A stretch of 64,000 nucleotides of DNA from Halichondria panicea (Eukaryota; Porifera; Demospongiae; Suberitida; Halichondriidae), in contig NC_087390.1 in NCBI RefSeq assembly GCF_963675165.1, positions 3,176,001-3,240,000 of the forward strand, read 5' to 3'. A program made the position numbers and the translations under genes. Shown piece after piece: positions 10,797 through 22,193 of the stretch (position 1 is its first letter; each line of letters begins with the position of its first letter). Under the pieces are notes generated by a model that did not search any database, was not told the origin of the DNA, and was given only the letters and a program-made list of their open reading frames with translations.

Positions 10797-11285
10797 CTAA
10801 ATCTTATACGTGTATATATATTGACTTGATACTCTCATGTAGTGAAAGAGAATATGAATGACCGTTCTACAAGCATGAATTAGTGTGTCCTGATTTTATT
10901 ATTAAGTGTTTGTTGAAAAGTTTCCATGCACATTACGGTACTGTAAAATCACACCTTGAGAGTCTTCCAAGTCTAGCACTGAGAGTCCTGAGAGTCTGCG
11001 AGTGTAGTAAGTCTTGGTTAGCTTAAAAACTCGTTGTTTTGTGTTTTGGAATGCACTTTTTATTGTTAAACCTGTCAATAGCATAGGTCTGGAAGGTAGT
11101 TGATTATTTTACAGTTATGAATAATTATGGCAAACATTTCGAGTCAGTAAACTCCAGTGGAGCAAAAATACTATAAGAGCTCTATACAAAATTGAATTTA
11201 CAATAACACCATGAGAATACAGTGATACATTACATGGCTGTACGTATAGTAACTTGCCTCTCTCTATATATATAGTGCAGCATTA
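10797..11285. other. Intergenic, no gene seen
   Basis: AT-rich 3' flank of the transporter gene. No ORF, RNA gene or clear repeat was recognised before the fold-back element begins at 11286. Confidence 0.5.
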
Positions 11286-13204
11286 GTTATAGTTAAACAA
11301 TGGCCTCGAGTGGTATATTTGATTTACACGCGAGAGTAATCTGATAAACCACGAGGCGCAGCCGAGTTGGTTTATCTGATTACTCGAGCGTGTAAAGCAA
11401 ATATACCACGAGAGGCCATAGTTTAACTGGCTTGTACTATGTTTAGAACTGTACTACTATGTTTAGCTACTTCCTGTCATGCTTCTTCAATGAATATGCT
11501 TATAACTACTGTTTGACGTCACTGTTGCTATAACTATGCAATGAATTTGCTATTTTTTTAAAAAGCGATGGCTGATTCAAGCAAGCGTCTATGATTCAAG
11601 CAAGCAATTGTGAAGGCTGTGTTTCTGCATCTTTATAGAAGGCACTTCAAGAAAGTACACTGGTGCTACTTGTCTACAAAGAGTGCAAATGTACCCCAAA
11701 ATATCATTCCACAAGCCTACTGTACTGGCCCAGTGCAGTGCAGTCTCTTTAGTCTGAGAAACACTTGGCAGTCTGGACCCTTCTTACTGCTCCTGGTCCC
11801 ATGCAGCAATGTAATAAGCAGGTTGTGACAACCAATGTTGAAAGTTGAAAAAAAGCAACACAAACAAACCAGTATCGTTCGATTCACGATCACAGAGTTC
11901 TTCCAAATTTGCCTCCTTTTTGGAACTATTTATCGCTCGAACTTGGCTCTTTTTATGTTGACTAAAATCATTAGTATAGTAGTCTGTTTTGTATTGAATT
12001 CTCTCTAACTCTAATATTTATGCCTCGAGGCGTAGCCGCACGAGGGATACGGTAAAGCTGACTGTGTGTGTCTGTGTGTGTGTGTGTCTGTGTGTCTGTT
12101 CCAGCTGTAACTGCTCAACGGTTGCAATACGACGAAAACTAACAGCTTCTATAGGCTTCTAGCCACGTTCTCTTGGATTTTGATTCGTGGATTAGCAAAC
12201 TAAAGCTTCTTTCTAGAGTTATGGCTAGTTTGACTCACATTGAAGGCTGTTGCAGTCTCTTCAGAATCTTTCATAGCATCATCTGTCCGCACAAACTTTC
12301 TATTCAACATATGAGTTAGCCTTGCACTAAAGCGCTAGCTTTTTGTTAGCTACAAGACTCAGAAAATACCTGTTAAAACAGCTAGCTAGCAGTAGCCATT
12401 TGTGAAATTGATCTCTTTGGACACACCCTTTAATTATTCCTATGGATGTAATGCGCATGCGCGCTCATTCCCCAGATCCAGAATCATATTTTTCTTGAGG
12501 GCCTGGTAAGCCACAAAACACTACTATAGATAACAATATGTATGTACACAAGTCTTTTCTTCTTAAATATTATAATTATACACTGCATGAACTACAGATC
12601 CAATTTTCTTCTTTCTTGAGGTCCTGGTATTAAAGCCACATAATACAACAATAGATGCATGTAATAAGTCTTTTCTTCTCAGTGACTTTATATAGATAAG
12701 CTAACTTTATGAAATAATTATGCACTTCCGCTTATAATTAATTGAAAACAAAATCTTCTTCTTTGTTGCTTCCTAGATCCTTGAGGTCCTGGTATAAGCA
12801 GCCACAAAACACAACAATGATACCATAATTATACAATTGCAAGTTAGTTTTAGACAGATTATTTTATACACTTTTTCCTCTTCTATACTTTCTCTTCTAT
12901 ACTTTTGAGCGAAAGCAAATCATGGCGAGAGGCATTAGCACAGCGCCAGCTTGAACACTAGTGCTAATATTGATTGAATTGAGTAGTGTGTCATTGTTTT
13001 AATTGAAACAGTGTGTCAATTTTGTTGCAAAGGTGGGATACTGTATTCAGTTCTAGCTGTACATGTAGTTTGACCACAGCCATGGTATATGGCAGTTATA
13101 CACTAGGGTATAACTGCCATATACCATGGCTGTGGTCAGACAGGTTGTATAAGTAGTATAAACTACAACTGAAGCCTTTGATCTTTGGTGCAACCATAGT
13201 ACAA
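11286..13204. mobile_element. Fold-back (palindrome-rich) element with a nested insertion
   Basis: One end reads GTTATAGTTAAACAATGGCC and the other ...GGTGCAACCATAGTACAA. The same ends bound an inverted copy at 46091-47064. Close to each end is a large imperfect palindrome: about 11296-11432 (arms carrying GGTATATTTG and TTTACACGC) and about 13076-13142 (arms carrying CCATGGTATATGGC). A 72-codon open stretch at 11610-11828 is nearly identical in the other copy but lacks an ATG start, so I do not call it a gene. The element is enlarged by a 945-bp insertion at 12019-12963. No target-site duplication is seen at the outer ends and the class is unknown. Confidence 0.75.
12019..12963. mobile_element. 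Insertion flanked by 8-bp direct repeat, inside the fold-back element
   Basis: CTAATATT occurs at 12011-12018 and 12964-12971, and only once at the matching point of the uninterrupted copy near 46350. That identifies an insertion with an 8-bp target-site duplication. The left part carries the TATGCCTCGAGG...(TG)n repeat family. The right half holds three diverged direct repeats of about 130 bp marked by TTGAGG(T/G)CCTGGTA (near 12494, 12615 and 12780). No ORF of note. An 8-bp duplication fits hAT-like transposition, but matching terminal inverted repeats are not evident. Confidence 0.7.
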
Positions 13205-13224
13205 TGCTCTATATGTTATAGTTA

Positions 13225-13327
13225 TTGACTGGTTGACTAGTAATTATGGCTTATAAACAACCAATGCCGAGGGCGCAGCCCGAGGCTGAGGTTGTTTATA
13301 AACCATAATTACTAGGCAACCAGTCAA
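13225..13327. repeat. Large imperfect palindrome (hairpin MITE)
   Basis: Arms of about 38 bp (TTGACTGGTTG...TATAAACAACC against its inverse) surround a GC-richer loop containing GAGGGCGCAGCCCGAG. It abuts the end of the fold-back element. From here to 13934 I see no gene, only AT-rich DNA with AGCT-rich simple sequence near 13565. Confidence 0.75.
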
Positions 13328-13934
13328 CAACTGATTTATTTACTGCAAAAACAGCAAAACAGTCATTTGAGCATCAGTGGAGACAGTCAAACTTGCTCTC
13401 ACAGCCTCAGAATTATGCAGTTAGAACAGTTACAGGCATAGAACTAGCAGTACTACTGTGGAGCTACATGAGCTAGCTAGGTTCAGCTAGCTGGAAGCCA
13501 TGCATAAACTTTGACCAGACCCGCCCACCACTAAATGCAGCTGTGAGGTTTGTACATGTAGCTTACGTAGCTAGCTAGCTAGCTACCTGTACTGTAGCTC
13601 TGAACTAGTCTGTTATTGTCAACAACACCACAGTCTACTTGTAATTGTCTACTTCTGAGCCACAGCCTTGACTACTGAGAAAGCACAGAGCAAGAATTTG
13701 ATTACAGGCTTCAGCTAGTTCAGTTCAATACTGTCAAGCTTACACAACATTTTTGAATTTTATTGCGTGCAATGTACCAAATTTTGTCAAGATGCATCAT
13801 ATCAATTCAAATCTGCTGAGGAAGTAGATTATAAGAATAGTGCCTGGGGGAAGTAATTATATAATATAATTACTGGACATCACCTAGGATACGGACTGAA
13901 TCAGTAAATAAAGTATCTTATATATATATATATA

Positions 13935-14054
13935 CAGTGGAACCTTTTATAACGGACTCTTTAAATAGCAGACCCTCCCAATAAAAGACACCTCCGAATA
14001 TATAGCAGACAAAACCTCTTGCACCAACTTGTCCGTTATTCGGAGGTTCCACTG
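13935..14054. mobile_element. 120-bp MITE with TA target site
   Basis: CAGTGGAACCTTTTATAACG at the left and CGTTATTCGGAGGTTCCACTG-type sequence at the right form terminal inverted repeats, flanked by TA on both sides. Size, ends and TA duplication fit a Tc1/mariner (pogo-like) non-autonomous element. Confidence 0.8.
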
Positions 14055-14472
14055 TAGTTATAATTAGTACATTTGCTTCTCAGGTTGGTTAGGACTGTTT
14101 CACAAATAAGGGCCATTAAAATGAGAGAGAGAGTGCATTATTGCATAATTGTCATTGTGAAATGGTTTCATTGTGTACCTTTTTTATATACGTGAAAAGG
14201 ATCAGGATGATAACAACATTGCCATGGTTATTTCCATGTTGTTTATTTAATAACCAAAGAATGCTGCCAATACTAATCACTTTTATGTACAATCTTACTA
14301 TCCGCAAAAGAAAGCTCTTACTATAGTGCATAGAAACTAGATGGATACTTATAGGACTGCATGCATGCTATCACGTATTTTGTTACAAATCATAAATGTC
14401 ACGATATTTTACAAGAAATGGTAGTTGTTTATAGAACCTTCTTTATCTTTGCCTTCAGTCATCTTCTCACTC
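14055..14472. other. Intergenic, no gene seen
   Basis: AT-rich DNA downstream of the minus-strand transporter. Short open frames here have neither compositional nor motif support. Confidence 0.5.
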
Positions 14473-15993
14473 CTAAGGTGGATTACGAGGTGTTAGATAT
14501 CGATCATAGACCTCCTCCACCACTCTGTGTGCATTGTAGTCCTCATCTCTAACTCTCCTTTTGTACCAGCGAGCCAGGACACAGTACAGAATGAATCCAA
14601 GCAGACTCATAGCGGCCTTGATTCCAATCACAATCAGTGCCATTTCATTTTTTTCTGAGGCAATTGCACCACTTATAAAAATACCAGCATATGTAGAGGT
14701 AACATAAGTTACACTCATAAAAACAGCAAATAATCTCCGCATGTTGTATGGGGCCTGAGCACAAACTAACTCCATAAGTGCACAGAGAAAAAAATTTGAC
14801 AGCAAACCGCTCGACACAAACGATAAAATACTTATTGCTTCGTTTTTGTGAAGAACCTCAAATAATTGTATCAAAATGAGTACTATACTCAACATTAAAG
14901 AAAGGAAGGAAATACTACCGATTCTTTTTAGAATACTTGGAAGTCTATCTCTTAGAAGTGGGTAAATAAGGAACTCATTAATCAGGGTACTGATCATAGA
15001 CCACCACTGATCACTGTACGTGAAATGGAAAAACATGTCAGATTCGCAGTTGGTGAAATTATTCAATTGAATTTTTATAGTTGTAGGATTAAAAGCAAGC
15101 GCAAAAGAGATTAACCATATTGGTAGACTCATAGCCAACAATCGTAAAATTGATTTAACGTCTTCAACTTGTTCTGTAGTGAATGGTCCACCGTATCTCA
15201 ACTTTCCCAGGTCCATTCTTGAAGGTATATCTTCCTCCCAGTATGTGAGAGCACTGCGATTGAGGGGAGCCTTGTGCTTGGCTGCAAACTTGACAATCTG
15301 ACAAATAGTTTTAAAAGATTTTGGTGGGTTAGGCTCGATAATCAACCAGCTTTTAGCGAAAAGAAAGTCAAGAATAAGAATAAAACTTGCAAATATAGGA
15401 GGACACAGACTATATAGCTGGGTAATACTTACTGAATCTACAACTAACCCGAAACAGTTGTCCTTCAAGACAAAATCCAAAAACTCCCCAATCCATCTAC
15501 CAGCACTTATACTGAACACAATCCAAGCGATAAAACTAGTGATACTAGAAGATGATGCATCAGGCATCTGATCCAGGCCCAGCTGTAGTATACACATGAA
15601 ACATGTGAGGGCCACCACACCCAAACACAATAACATACAGTATACGACTTCATTGATGAGCCTGTACTTTCCAAAACCAAAGCCGTATCCTAGTCTAGGA
15701 CCGAGGACTAGGACGTATATGCTGGAAACCATTGTTACAAGAAACAGGAGGATAAATCCGATTCTTGATATTGTGTAGTCCTGAAGCTTGGAATGGGCTA
15801 ACAATCCGAGACACGATGTTATCAGCAGAACTAACGAAATTGATATCGCACCTAGCCACACAGGATACATTACTTTAACTACATTGACTGTGAAAACGAA
15901 AGTCCTAGCTGCAACACTCGCAAGCAGCATCCAAGCTAGAACGAGGTAGGCTCCCTTTGAGTAAAACTTTCTGACTCTGTATTTACAACTCAT
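14473..15993 (-). CDS. POT/SLC15-like transporter, second subgroup, intact (506 aa)
   Basis: Starts MSCKYRVRKFYSKGAYLVLAW at an ATG. It shares the family landmarks DQMPDASSSSITSFIAW, HKAPLNRSALTYWEEDIPSRMD, GGPFTTEQVEDVKSILR, CAQAPYNMR and RWYKRRVRDEDYNAH. It differs from the neighbours after TM2: the signature loop reads LLAHSKLQDYT instead of WLADAKLGNYR, so the conserved acidic residue is lost. It groups with 47962-49482 and with fragments at 41350 and 43637. Single exon, about 12 predicted spans. It lies on the opposite strand to the flanking copies, so the array is not a simple head-to-tail series. Substrate unknown; transport activity is inferred from family only. Confidence 0.8.
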   Translation of the reverse strand: MSCKYRVRKFYSKGAYLVLAWMLLASVAARTFVFTVNVVKVMYPVWLGAISISLVLLITSCLGLLAHSKLQDYTISRIGFILLFLVTMVSSIYVLVLGPRLGYGFGFGKYRLINEVVYCMLLCLGVVALTCFMCILQLGLDQMPDASSSSITSFIAWIVFSISAGRWIGEFLDFVLKDNCFGLVVDSVSITQLYSLCPPIFASFILILDFLFAKSWLIIEPNPPKSFKTICQIVKFAAKHKAPLNRSALTYWEEDIPSRMDLGKLRYGGPFTTEQVEDVKSILRLLAMSLPIWLISFALAFNPTTIKIQLNNFTNCESDMFFHFTYSDQWWSMISTLINEFLIYPLLRDRLPSILKRIGSISFLSLMLSIVLILIQLFEVLHKNEAISILSFVSSGLLSNFFLCALMELVCAQAPYNMRRLFAVFMSVTYVTSTYAGIFISGAIASEKNEMALIVIGIKAAMSLLGFILYCVLARWYKRRVRDEDYNAHRVVEEVYDRYLTPRNPP

Positions 15994-17723
15994 TTCGACT
16001 TTTTGTCTAATACAGTATGCAGTGATTTAGTCTCTAGCTACGATGGAGCTTTTGCATCTATGCAATGCTACATAAATGGAGATGCTCTGCATACAGGGTA
16101 GTCCCGTACCATAGATTAGAATAACATATTATGTGCACGTAATTAATCTAAATAATTAAACGGCACTCATATACCATTAACATTAACATTAAAGCAACAA
16201 TTCATAGATGACATTAATTATCTCAAGATAGACTATGATAATGCACTCAATAGCTAGGCACAAGCAATATACACAACACTGCATGGAGTTAGATCAAACT
16301 GCCATTTCAGTAATCTGTTATTATTATAGCTATCTTAATACTGAACTCACTGGGCTATAATTGTATTGACAACAAGTCCCACAAAAACATATACAATGTG
16401 AAAAGTTGCTACGATTGGCCGGGGGGAAACACCAAAAAGCGTGGAAACAAGAAATCCGACGAGAACAACGTCGTCATTCATGTATACATTTTCGAGAATG
16501 TTTTTGCTGGTAGTTTTTCCATTCTATTTTTCACATTGCTGGTATAGATAGCGCAATGTTCAATTCCCTATAATTACACAACAGTACATGAGACAATAAT
16601 TTGTGGGATAATGATTTGACAGTGCATTTTGTGCAAGCTATATATCAAGTGAGTTGTGTGCTCATTTTCTAATACAGTAGTGTAGTACAGGCAAACACAC
16701 TAGATGGAAGTATAGTCTGTAGATTTCCTAATTGTATACATTTCCTAGTTTTAATGTCAATTTTGATGTATTTTTAGAGACAACTCGGCCTGCATGGGAG
16801 GAGGTCATGACATTGTAACGGATTGCTTTCGCCAGATTTCCAGGATTTTTGGTGCTTCCTCCAGCCAATCCTATAGCAACTCTTTTAATGTTTTTGTGGG
16901 GCTTGTTCCCATGCTTTTTTTGGTCAGATCGTCGAATGGAGATGGTATAGTGGGTGTCTTCGTGTATTGCAATGTCTCCGTAAGTTTATAATTTTATAGT
17001 GTTGTCTTGTTTTCTCGAAGGAATTAAGAGAGAATATGTGCATGGCTACAGTTTTGTTAGACTCGCAAGCCACTCTTTTTTTCCCGAAAAGGTGGCTTGC
17101 GAGTCTACAGTTTTGTCTGTTTATATAATGTAGTATATGCATGTAATTATAGATGCAACAGATGAGAATCTAGGAAGAATAACTTGGAAGACAGAATAGC
17201 TGAGGTAGTTCTGTTTGTAGTCACAATTTGTTTTTCGAGTACTGGCCGCTGTCTTTTTGAGCGGATGATTAATTCGAGGCAAACCGATAAGCGATCGCAA
17301 ATCTGAGGAAGTGCCGATGGCCAAGACTCAATCTTGGAAACTGATTGCAGAATATCATGAGGATGCTTGTACAACCAGGGAAAGCTTATCAAAAAAAAAC
17401 TTACTTATAGGCCTATCACTGTAAGGATGGTCATGAAATTAAAAGACATTGTGTGTTGTGTAAATGATAACACAGTTATCAGTATTGAAATAGGAGTTCA
17501 ATGTTTGGCAAACATTCCCAGTCCAAAACAATATAGCTCAGTCGAGTCCTTTTGATCATACGAAATTGAAACAAGAATAGTTTTTGTTGATAAATTAACA
17601 CCATGAGAATGCCTTACACATGTAGTGAGTGTGTCAAATAAAGGTTTTCCACATGCATGCAACATCACACAATTTGACAGTTTGATATTGTAAACTCCAG
17701 TCAACGAAAACTATAGCCTAAAA
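15994..17723. other. Intergenic with diverged inverted-repeat element
   Basis: No gene seen. About 16375-16905 holds a diverged copy of the element at 2621-3178: a left arm with ACAATGTGAAAAGTTGCTA and a right arm with GTAACGGATTG and CCAGCCAATCCTATAGCAAC in inverted order. A separate hairpin lies at 17058-17107. Short ORFs near 17121-17392 are not supported. Confidence 0.6.
17058..17107. repeat. Perfect 16-bp stem hairpin
   Basis: TAGACTCGCAAGCCAC (17058-17073) and its exact complement (17092-17107) surround an 18-base loop containing a T-run. The words CTACAGTTTTGT flank both sides as direct repeats. It could be a small MITE or a structured RNA; nothing nearby decides this. Confidence 0.85.
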
Positions 17724-19229
17724 ATGTCGGAGGAATGCAGCTCAGTGCGACTATCAAAATGTAAGTGCAAGTACAGAGTGAGATGCTTCTATTCAAAGGG
17801 AACTTTTCTTGTCCTACTGTGGACAATACTGAAGGGGTTAGCACTCTCCTCAGCAATTAAAATTTCATCTGATTCTGGATATCCAAGCTGGCTTGTAGTA
17901 TTTCCTGTTGTGTTTGGGTTGTTTGGAGCTGTTTTATCCGGTTGGCTAGCTGATGCTAAAATTGGGAACTATAAGGTGATGAAATGTGGTTTTATTTTTC
18001 AGTTCTTCGCATTAGTAGGCTTCAGTACTTGTACCCTAGTTCCTATCTCTGTTCAAAACAAGTATGTCTTTGCAGTGCTGTACTGCATACTCAGTAGTTT
18101 GTTCCTAGTAGGAGTAGTGGCCAGCATCATTACTTCACTACAGTTAGGTCTGGATCAGATGCCTGATGCTTCCTCTTCTAATATCACCAGTTTTATTGCC
18201 TGGTTTGTATTTTCCTTAAGTTTTGGTAGCTGGTTAAATGATGCTTTATCTTCTACATGCTTATTACACGACAATATCCAGATACATACTTTGATACCGG
18301 CTGCATCCATTGGCTCTGCACTTCTAATTGATTTCATCTTTGCTAAGAAATGGCTGATATTTGAGCCGAAGACACCTCAATCTCTCAAAACCATCTATAA
18401 AGTTCTCAAGTTTGCTGCCAAGCACAAGGCTCCCCTAAATCGCAGTGCTCTCACATACTGGGAAGAAGACATACCTTCAAGAATGGACCTGGGAAAGTCG
18501 AAGTATGGTGGACCATTCACTACAGAGCAAGTTGAAGATGTGAAGACTATTTTAAGGGTGTTAGTCACCAGCTTCTCCATATGGGTCATCAGTTTTTCTC
18601 TTGCTATGCATCCTCACATTTCACTAACTATCAACCCTTTGAAATGGACATATTGTAATTCATATGTAGTGGGTCTCTTTACGTACAACTCATGGTGGTG
18701 TGTTGCAGTTGATACTCACATACATGAGTTTGTTTTGTACCCCATGTTAAGAGATAAAGTTCCCAGCATTATAAAAAGAATCGGTTTTGTCTCTCTAACG
18801 AATACGATTTTCAGTATCGTTTTCCTGATTTTAGAGCTTGTTCATCATTTTTCAATCATCGATGATAACACAAACGACTCTGTTGTAACTCTTTTATACT
18901 CATTTTCAAGAGGTTGGCTGCTACGGCTTCTTCTTTGTGCAATGTTGGAGTTTGTTTGTGCCCAAGCTCCCTACAACATGAGAGGATTATTTGCTGGTTA
19001 TATAGTTTTCATTTCTATGCTATCAACCTTTATGGGTGAGTACTTTAGCCAGTTCCCTTCTACTATTAGACTGCACTTATTTGGAGTGAGGCTAGGTGTA
19101 AGTCTGTTTGGATTCATCTTGTACTGTGTCCTGGCTCGCTGGTATAAGAGAAGAGTTAGAGACAAGGACTACTGTACACAAACGGTCGTGGAGGAAGTCT
19201 ACGATCGCTACATGTCTGCTCAGCATTAG
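17724..19229 (+). CDS. POT/SLC15-like transporter, intact (501 aa)
   Basis: ATG at 17724 gives MSEECSSVRLSKCKCKYRVR, then the family's FYSKG.FLVLLW TM1. Landmarks in order: GWLADAKIGNYKVM, LGLDQMPDASSSNITSFIAWF, IFEPKTPQSLK, HKAPLNRSALTYWEEDIPSRMD, GGPFTTEQVEDVKTILR, CAQAPYNMRG, and C-terminal RWYKRRVRDKDYCTQTVVEE. The hydrophobic spans differ strongly from the 9255 gene, while the cytosolic segments are nearly unchanged. The extracellular loop after the DQMPD helix is shorter than in other copies. Single exon. The ExxER motif is absent as in all copies here. Substrate unknown. Confidence 0.8.
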   Translation: MSEECSSVRLSKCKCKYRVRCFYSKGTFLVLLWTILKGLALSSAIKISSDSGYPSWLVVFPVVFGLFGAVLSGWLADAKIGNYKVMKCGFIFQFFALVGFSTCTLVPISVQNKYVFAVLYCILSSLFLVGVVASIITSLQLGLDQMPDASSSNITSFIAWFVFSLSFGSWLNDALSSTCLLHDNIQIHTLIPAASIGSALLIDFIFAKKWLIFEPKTPQSLKTIYKVLKFAAKHKAPLNRSALTYWEEDIPSRMDLGKSKYGGPFTTEQVEDVKTILRVLVTSFSIWVISFSLAMHPHISLTINPLKWTYCNSYVVGLFTYNSWWCVAVDTHIHEFVLYPMLRDKVPSIIKRIGFVSLTNTIFSIVFLILELVHHFSIIDDNTNDSVVTLLYSFSRGWLLRLLLCAMLEFVCAQAPYNMRGLFAGYIVFISMLSTFMGEYFSQFPSTIRLHLFGVRLGVSLFGFILYCVLARWYKRRVRDKDYCTQTVVEEVYDRYMSAQH

Positions 19230-19933
19230 TTTCACTATAATTATAATTATTATATACGGCAGATTAACTTTCTAGTGTGTGTGGATTGCAATTTACTACA
19301 ATGATCTGCCACGGCCTATAAGTACTATAAAGTAGTGCATGCATGCATGGGAGAACTATAACACAATTATGTGGAAAGGACATTATATAACATTTGTACT
19401 AGATGACTACAACTGCATGTATATATATTTTATGCATAGCTTAGAAAAGTATGATTTATTGTTAATAGTGAACTGTCACTATAATTATTCTGGTTATTAT
19501 AGTTCATGACCTTAGTAAAAAACTTCTTTTGTGTTTTGGTTTTGTATAAATAGCATGTGTGTCTCTTTGTGAATATTGTTTGCTTATTGTTACCTGAACC
19601 GGCCTCTGTGACGACGCATTTGATCCTGCCAACAAGTAGTAACTCCCCTAATAATTATTATAGGGCATTATAAAAATGGAGGTTTCAGTATTTATGGCAT
19701 TATGATAATGTTGTTTCTGCATGTGTATATAATTATATGACACAGTATACATTGGTGTGTAATCCTGTTACTTGTTTCATTGTATAGTAAAACCACACTC
19801 TGTAGTTGTACAGACAACGTTACTGAAACTGATAGCGTTTGTAATAATTATAGAGATAGAGAGAGTGTGACTACAATAAGAAAACGTTTGCTATTAGATC
19901 TAGTATTAATTGTTATACTAGTATACAAATCTT
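19230..19933. other. Intergenic, no gene seen
   Basis: AT-rich spacer between two same-strand transporter copies. No repeat or RNA gene was recognised. Confidence 0.5.
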
Positions 19934-21464
19934 ATGATGGGAGCCAAATCAATAACAAGCAAGTGCAGAGGGAGGTGCTTCTATTCTAAGGGAGCCGCTC
20001 TCATTTTGGTCTGGATTATGCTGGTGACCATAGCATACATCTCTGTAATAAATACAGTTAAAGCGTACGTAGAGCTAAAAAATGACTTTATCTTACCAAA
20101 GTGGCTACCTGCTATCCCATTTGTGTTTGGTTTGTTGGGAGCTGTTTTCTCGGGATGGCTAGCAGACGCTAAGCTGGGGAACTACAACGTGATGAAATCA
20201 AGTTTTGTACTATTGTTGTTCATAAGCTCGTGTTTTAGTGCATTCACCCTAGTCCCTGGTATCATGAATTACAAATATGTTGTGAGTGTCTTGTATTGTA
20301 TAGGTGAGAGTATTTTTGTAGTAGCTGTAGTAGCATGCTTGGTTACTTCATTACAGCTTGGTTTGGATCAGATGCCTGATGCTTCATCTTCTAGTATCAC
20401 AAGTTTTATTGCTTGGTTTGTATTCAGTATCTACACTGGTGTTTGGATCAGCTCTTTTCCAAATTTGTTGATAAAATTCTGTTCAAATACAGCTATTTGG
20501 TTTATCCAGCTATACAGCATAGTTCCACCTCTTTGTATGACTATTGTCCTAGTTTCAGACTTAATATTTGTAAAAAAGTGGTTACTAATTGAACCAAAAT
20601 CTCCTCAGTCTCTCAAAACCATCTACCGAGTTCTCAAATTTGCAGCCAAACACAAAGCTCCCATCAATCGCAGTGCTCTCACATACTGGGAGGAAAATAT
20701 ACCTTCAAGAATGGACCTGGGAAAGTCGAGGTACGGTGGACCATTCACTACAGAGCAAGTTGAAGATGTAAAAACAATCTTACGTTTATTTCCTCTCTGC
20801 TTAACGCTATGGCTACTAGGGGGCTCACTTGCAATCTTCCATCCCCAAAGTTTTGTGACAGTCGCTCCAACAGGCTGGACCTCGTGTACTTCCAGACTTC
20901 TTGTCCTTGTTCACATACAACTCTCGGTGGTGTGGTATGGTTTGGACAGTCTTATATGAGTTTGTGATTTACCCAGTGATACAAAACAGTCTTCCCAGCA
21001 TTATTAGGAGAATCGGAATCATTTCTCTCCTCACAACAACTCTCAGTATTGTGTTTCTAATTCTGGAACTAGTCCTCTACTATCACAGTGATTTAGTGGC
21101 GGTGGATTCTGTCATTGATATTATACATTCAGTTTCTAAAGGTTTTCTTACAATACTGCTTGCTAGTACCATGCTGGAGTTGGTTTGTGCTCAAGCTCCA
21201 TACAACATGAGAGGATTGTTTTGTGGGTGTATGGTGTTGGTGTTGGTTTTATCCTTTTTTGTTGGCTATTATTTCCCATCAAACATAAAAATGACAATAT
21301 ATGGGGTTAGAGCGGGCATCAGTCTCCTTGGATTCATCCTGTACTGCCTCCTGGCACGCTGGTACAAGAGGAGAGTTAGAGACGAGGACTACAATGCACA
21401 AACTGTTGTGGAGGAAGTATATGATCGATACTTGTCAGCTCAGCATTCTGGACATGCCGAATAA
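19934..21464 (+). pseudogene. POT/SLC15-like transporter with one frameshift
   Basis: ATG at 19934 (MMGAKSITSKCRGRCFYSKGA). The frame is intact through GWLADAKLGNYNVM, DQMPDASSSS, HKAPINRSALTYWEENIPSRMD and GGPFTTEQVEDVKTILR to about 20900. There CTTCTTGTCC carries one more T than the 9255 paralog (CTTCTGTCC). Reading continues in the next frame (FTYNSRWCGMVWTVLYEF) to the normal C-terminus RWYKRRVRDEDYNAQ, with a slightly longer tail ending HSGHAE. With a single base removed, the length would match intact copies. Either a very young pseudogene or a sequencing/assembly error. Bases 20700-20905 are almost identical to the 9255 gene. Confidence 0.8.
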
Positions 21465-21846
21465 GATTGTGTAGTATATACGTATTGTAGTAGGTACGTG
21501 TGTATAATGTACATTTTGAAGTTGATTTGTGTATGTGTGTGCACTTAGTTTAATGTGTGATTGTTGTTTTGTATTGTTAGCTAGTGCTTAATAGTAAGAG
21601 ATAACTTGTCCAGTAACGAATAATAGTCAACACCATGCAGATACACAAGTATAAGAGTCCTAAATATAGACTCTAGCTAAATATACACAACACCATAATA
21701 ATTGTGTAATGTTCAATACAGTTACATCACAAATTTCAGTTATGGTTTATGAATATTAAGTGAAGCAGAGCCGATAAGGTCATACCTTCCTTTTTGTTTG
21801 GGCGCATGTTAGATTACATTGTCTATAAATCGCTGTTAATGTTATA
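21465..21846. other. Intergenic, no gene seen
   Basis: AT-rich 3' flank of the transporter copy up to the MITE at 21847. Confidence 0.5.
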
Positions 21847-22193
21847 CAGTAGACTCTCGCTATATTCCGGCTCTGAAGTACGGCCACCTCGATATACGGC
21901 CGGCCATTTGGTTTGGCACAGATTGCTAGCTAGATGTTTACTGCACAAAACTCGCCCTGAGCCACTCGATATTCCATATACTGGCCATATACTGGCTGCC
22001 CAAACTAGGTTTTCAATGTACGTTTATTACAGCCAGATATGACGTTTTGGGTGTGATTTGGCTGAATTATCCTCGAGACAGAACCGCAAAATTAGTCATT
22101 AGATTCGAGGTAAGGTCATTTTTTTAGCCGCGGCTGTTTCTGAAATGTGGCCACCTCGCTATTTCCAAGGGCCGGATTAAGGAGAGTCTACTG
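21847..22193. mobile_element. Pogo/Tigger-like MITE, complete (347 bp)
   Basis: Ends CAGTAGACTCTCGCTATATT and ...GATTAAGGAGAGTCTACTG are inverted repeats with TA on both outer sides. The interior repeats the words TACGGCCACCTCGATATA and ATGACGTTTTGGGTGTG. No coding capacity. Homologous copies lie at 6482 (truncated) and 23131. Confidence 0.85.

Noticed and set aside
11610-11828. 72-codon ORF nearly identical to 46520-46738
   Set aside because: Lacks an ATG start and lies within duplicated fold-back elements, so identity reflects element copying rather than coding constraint.
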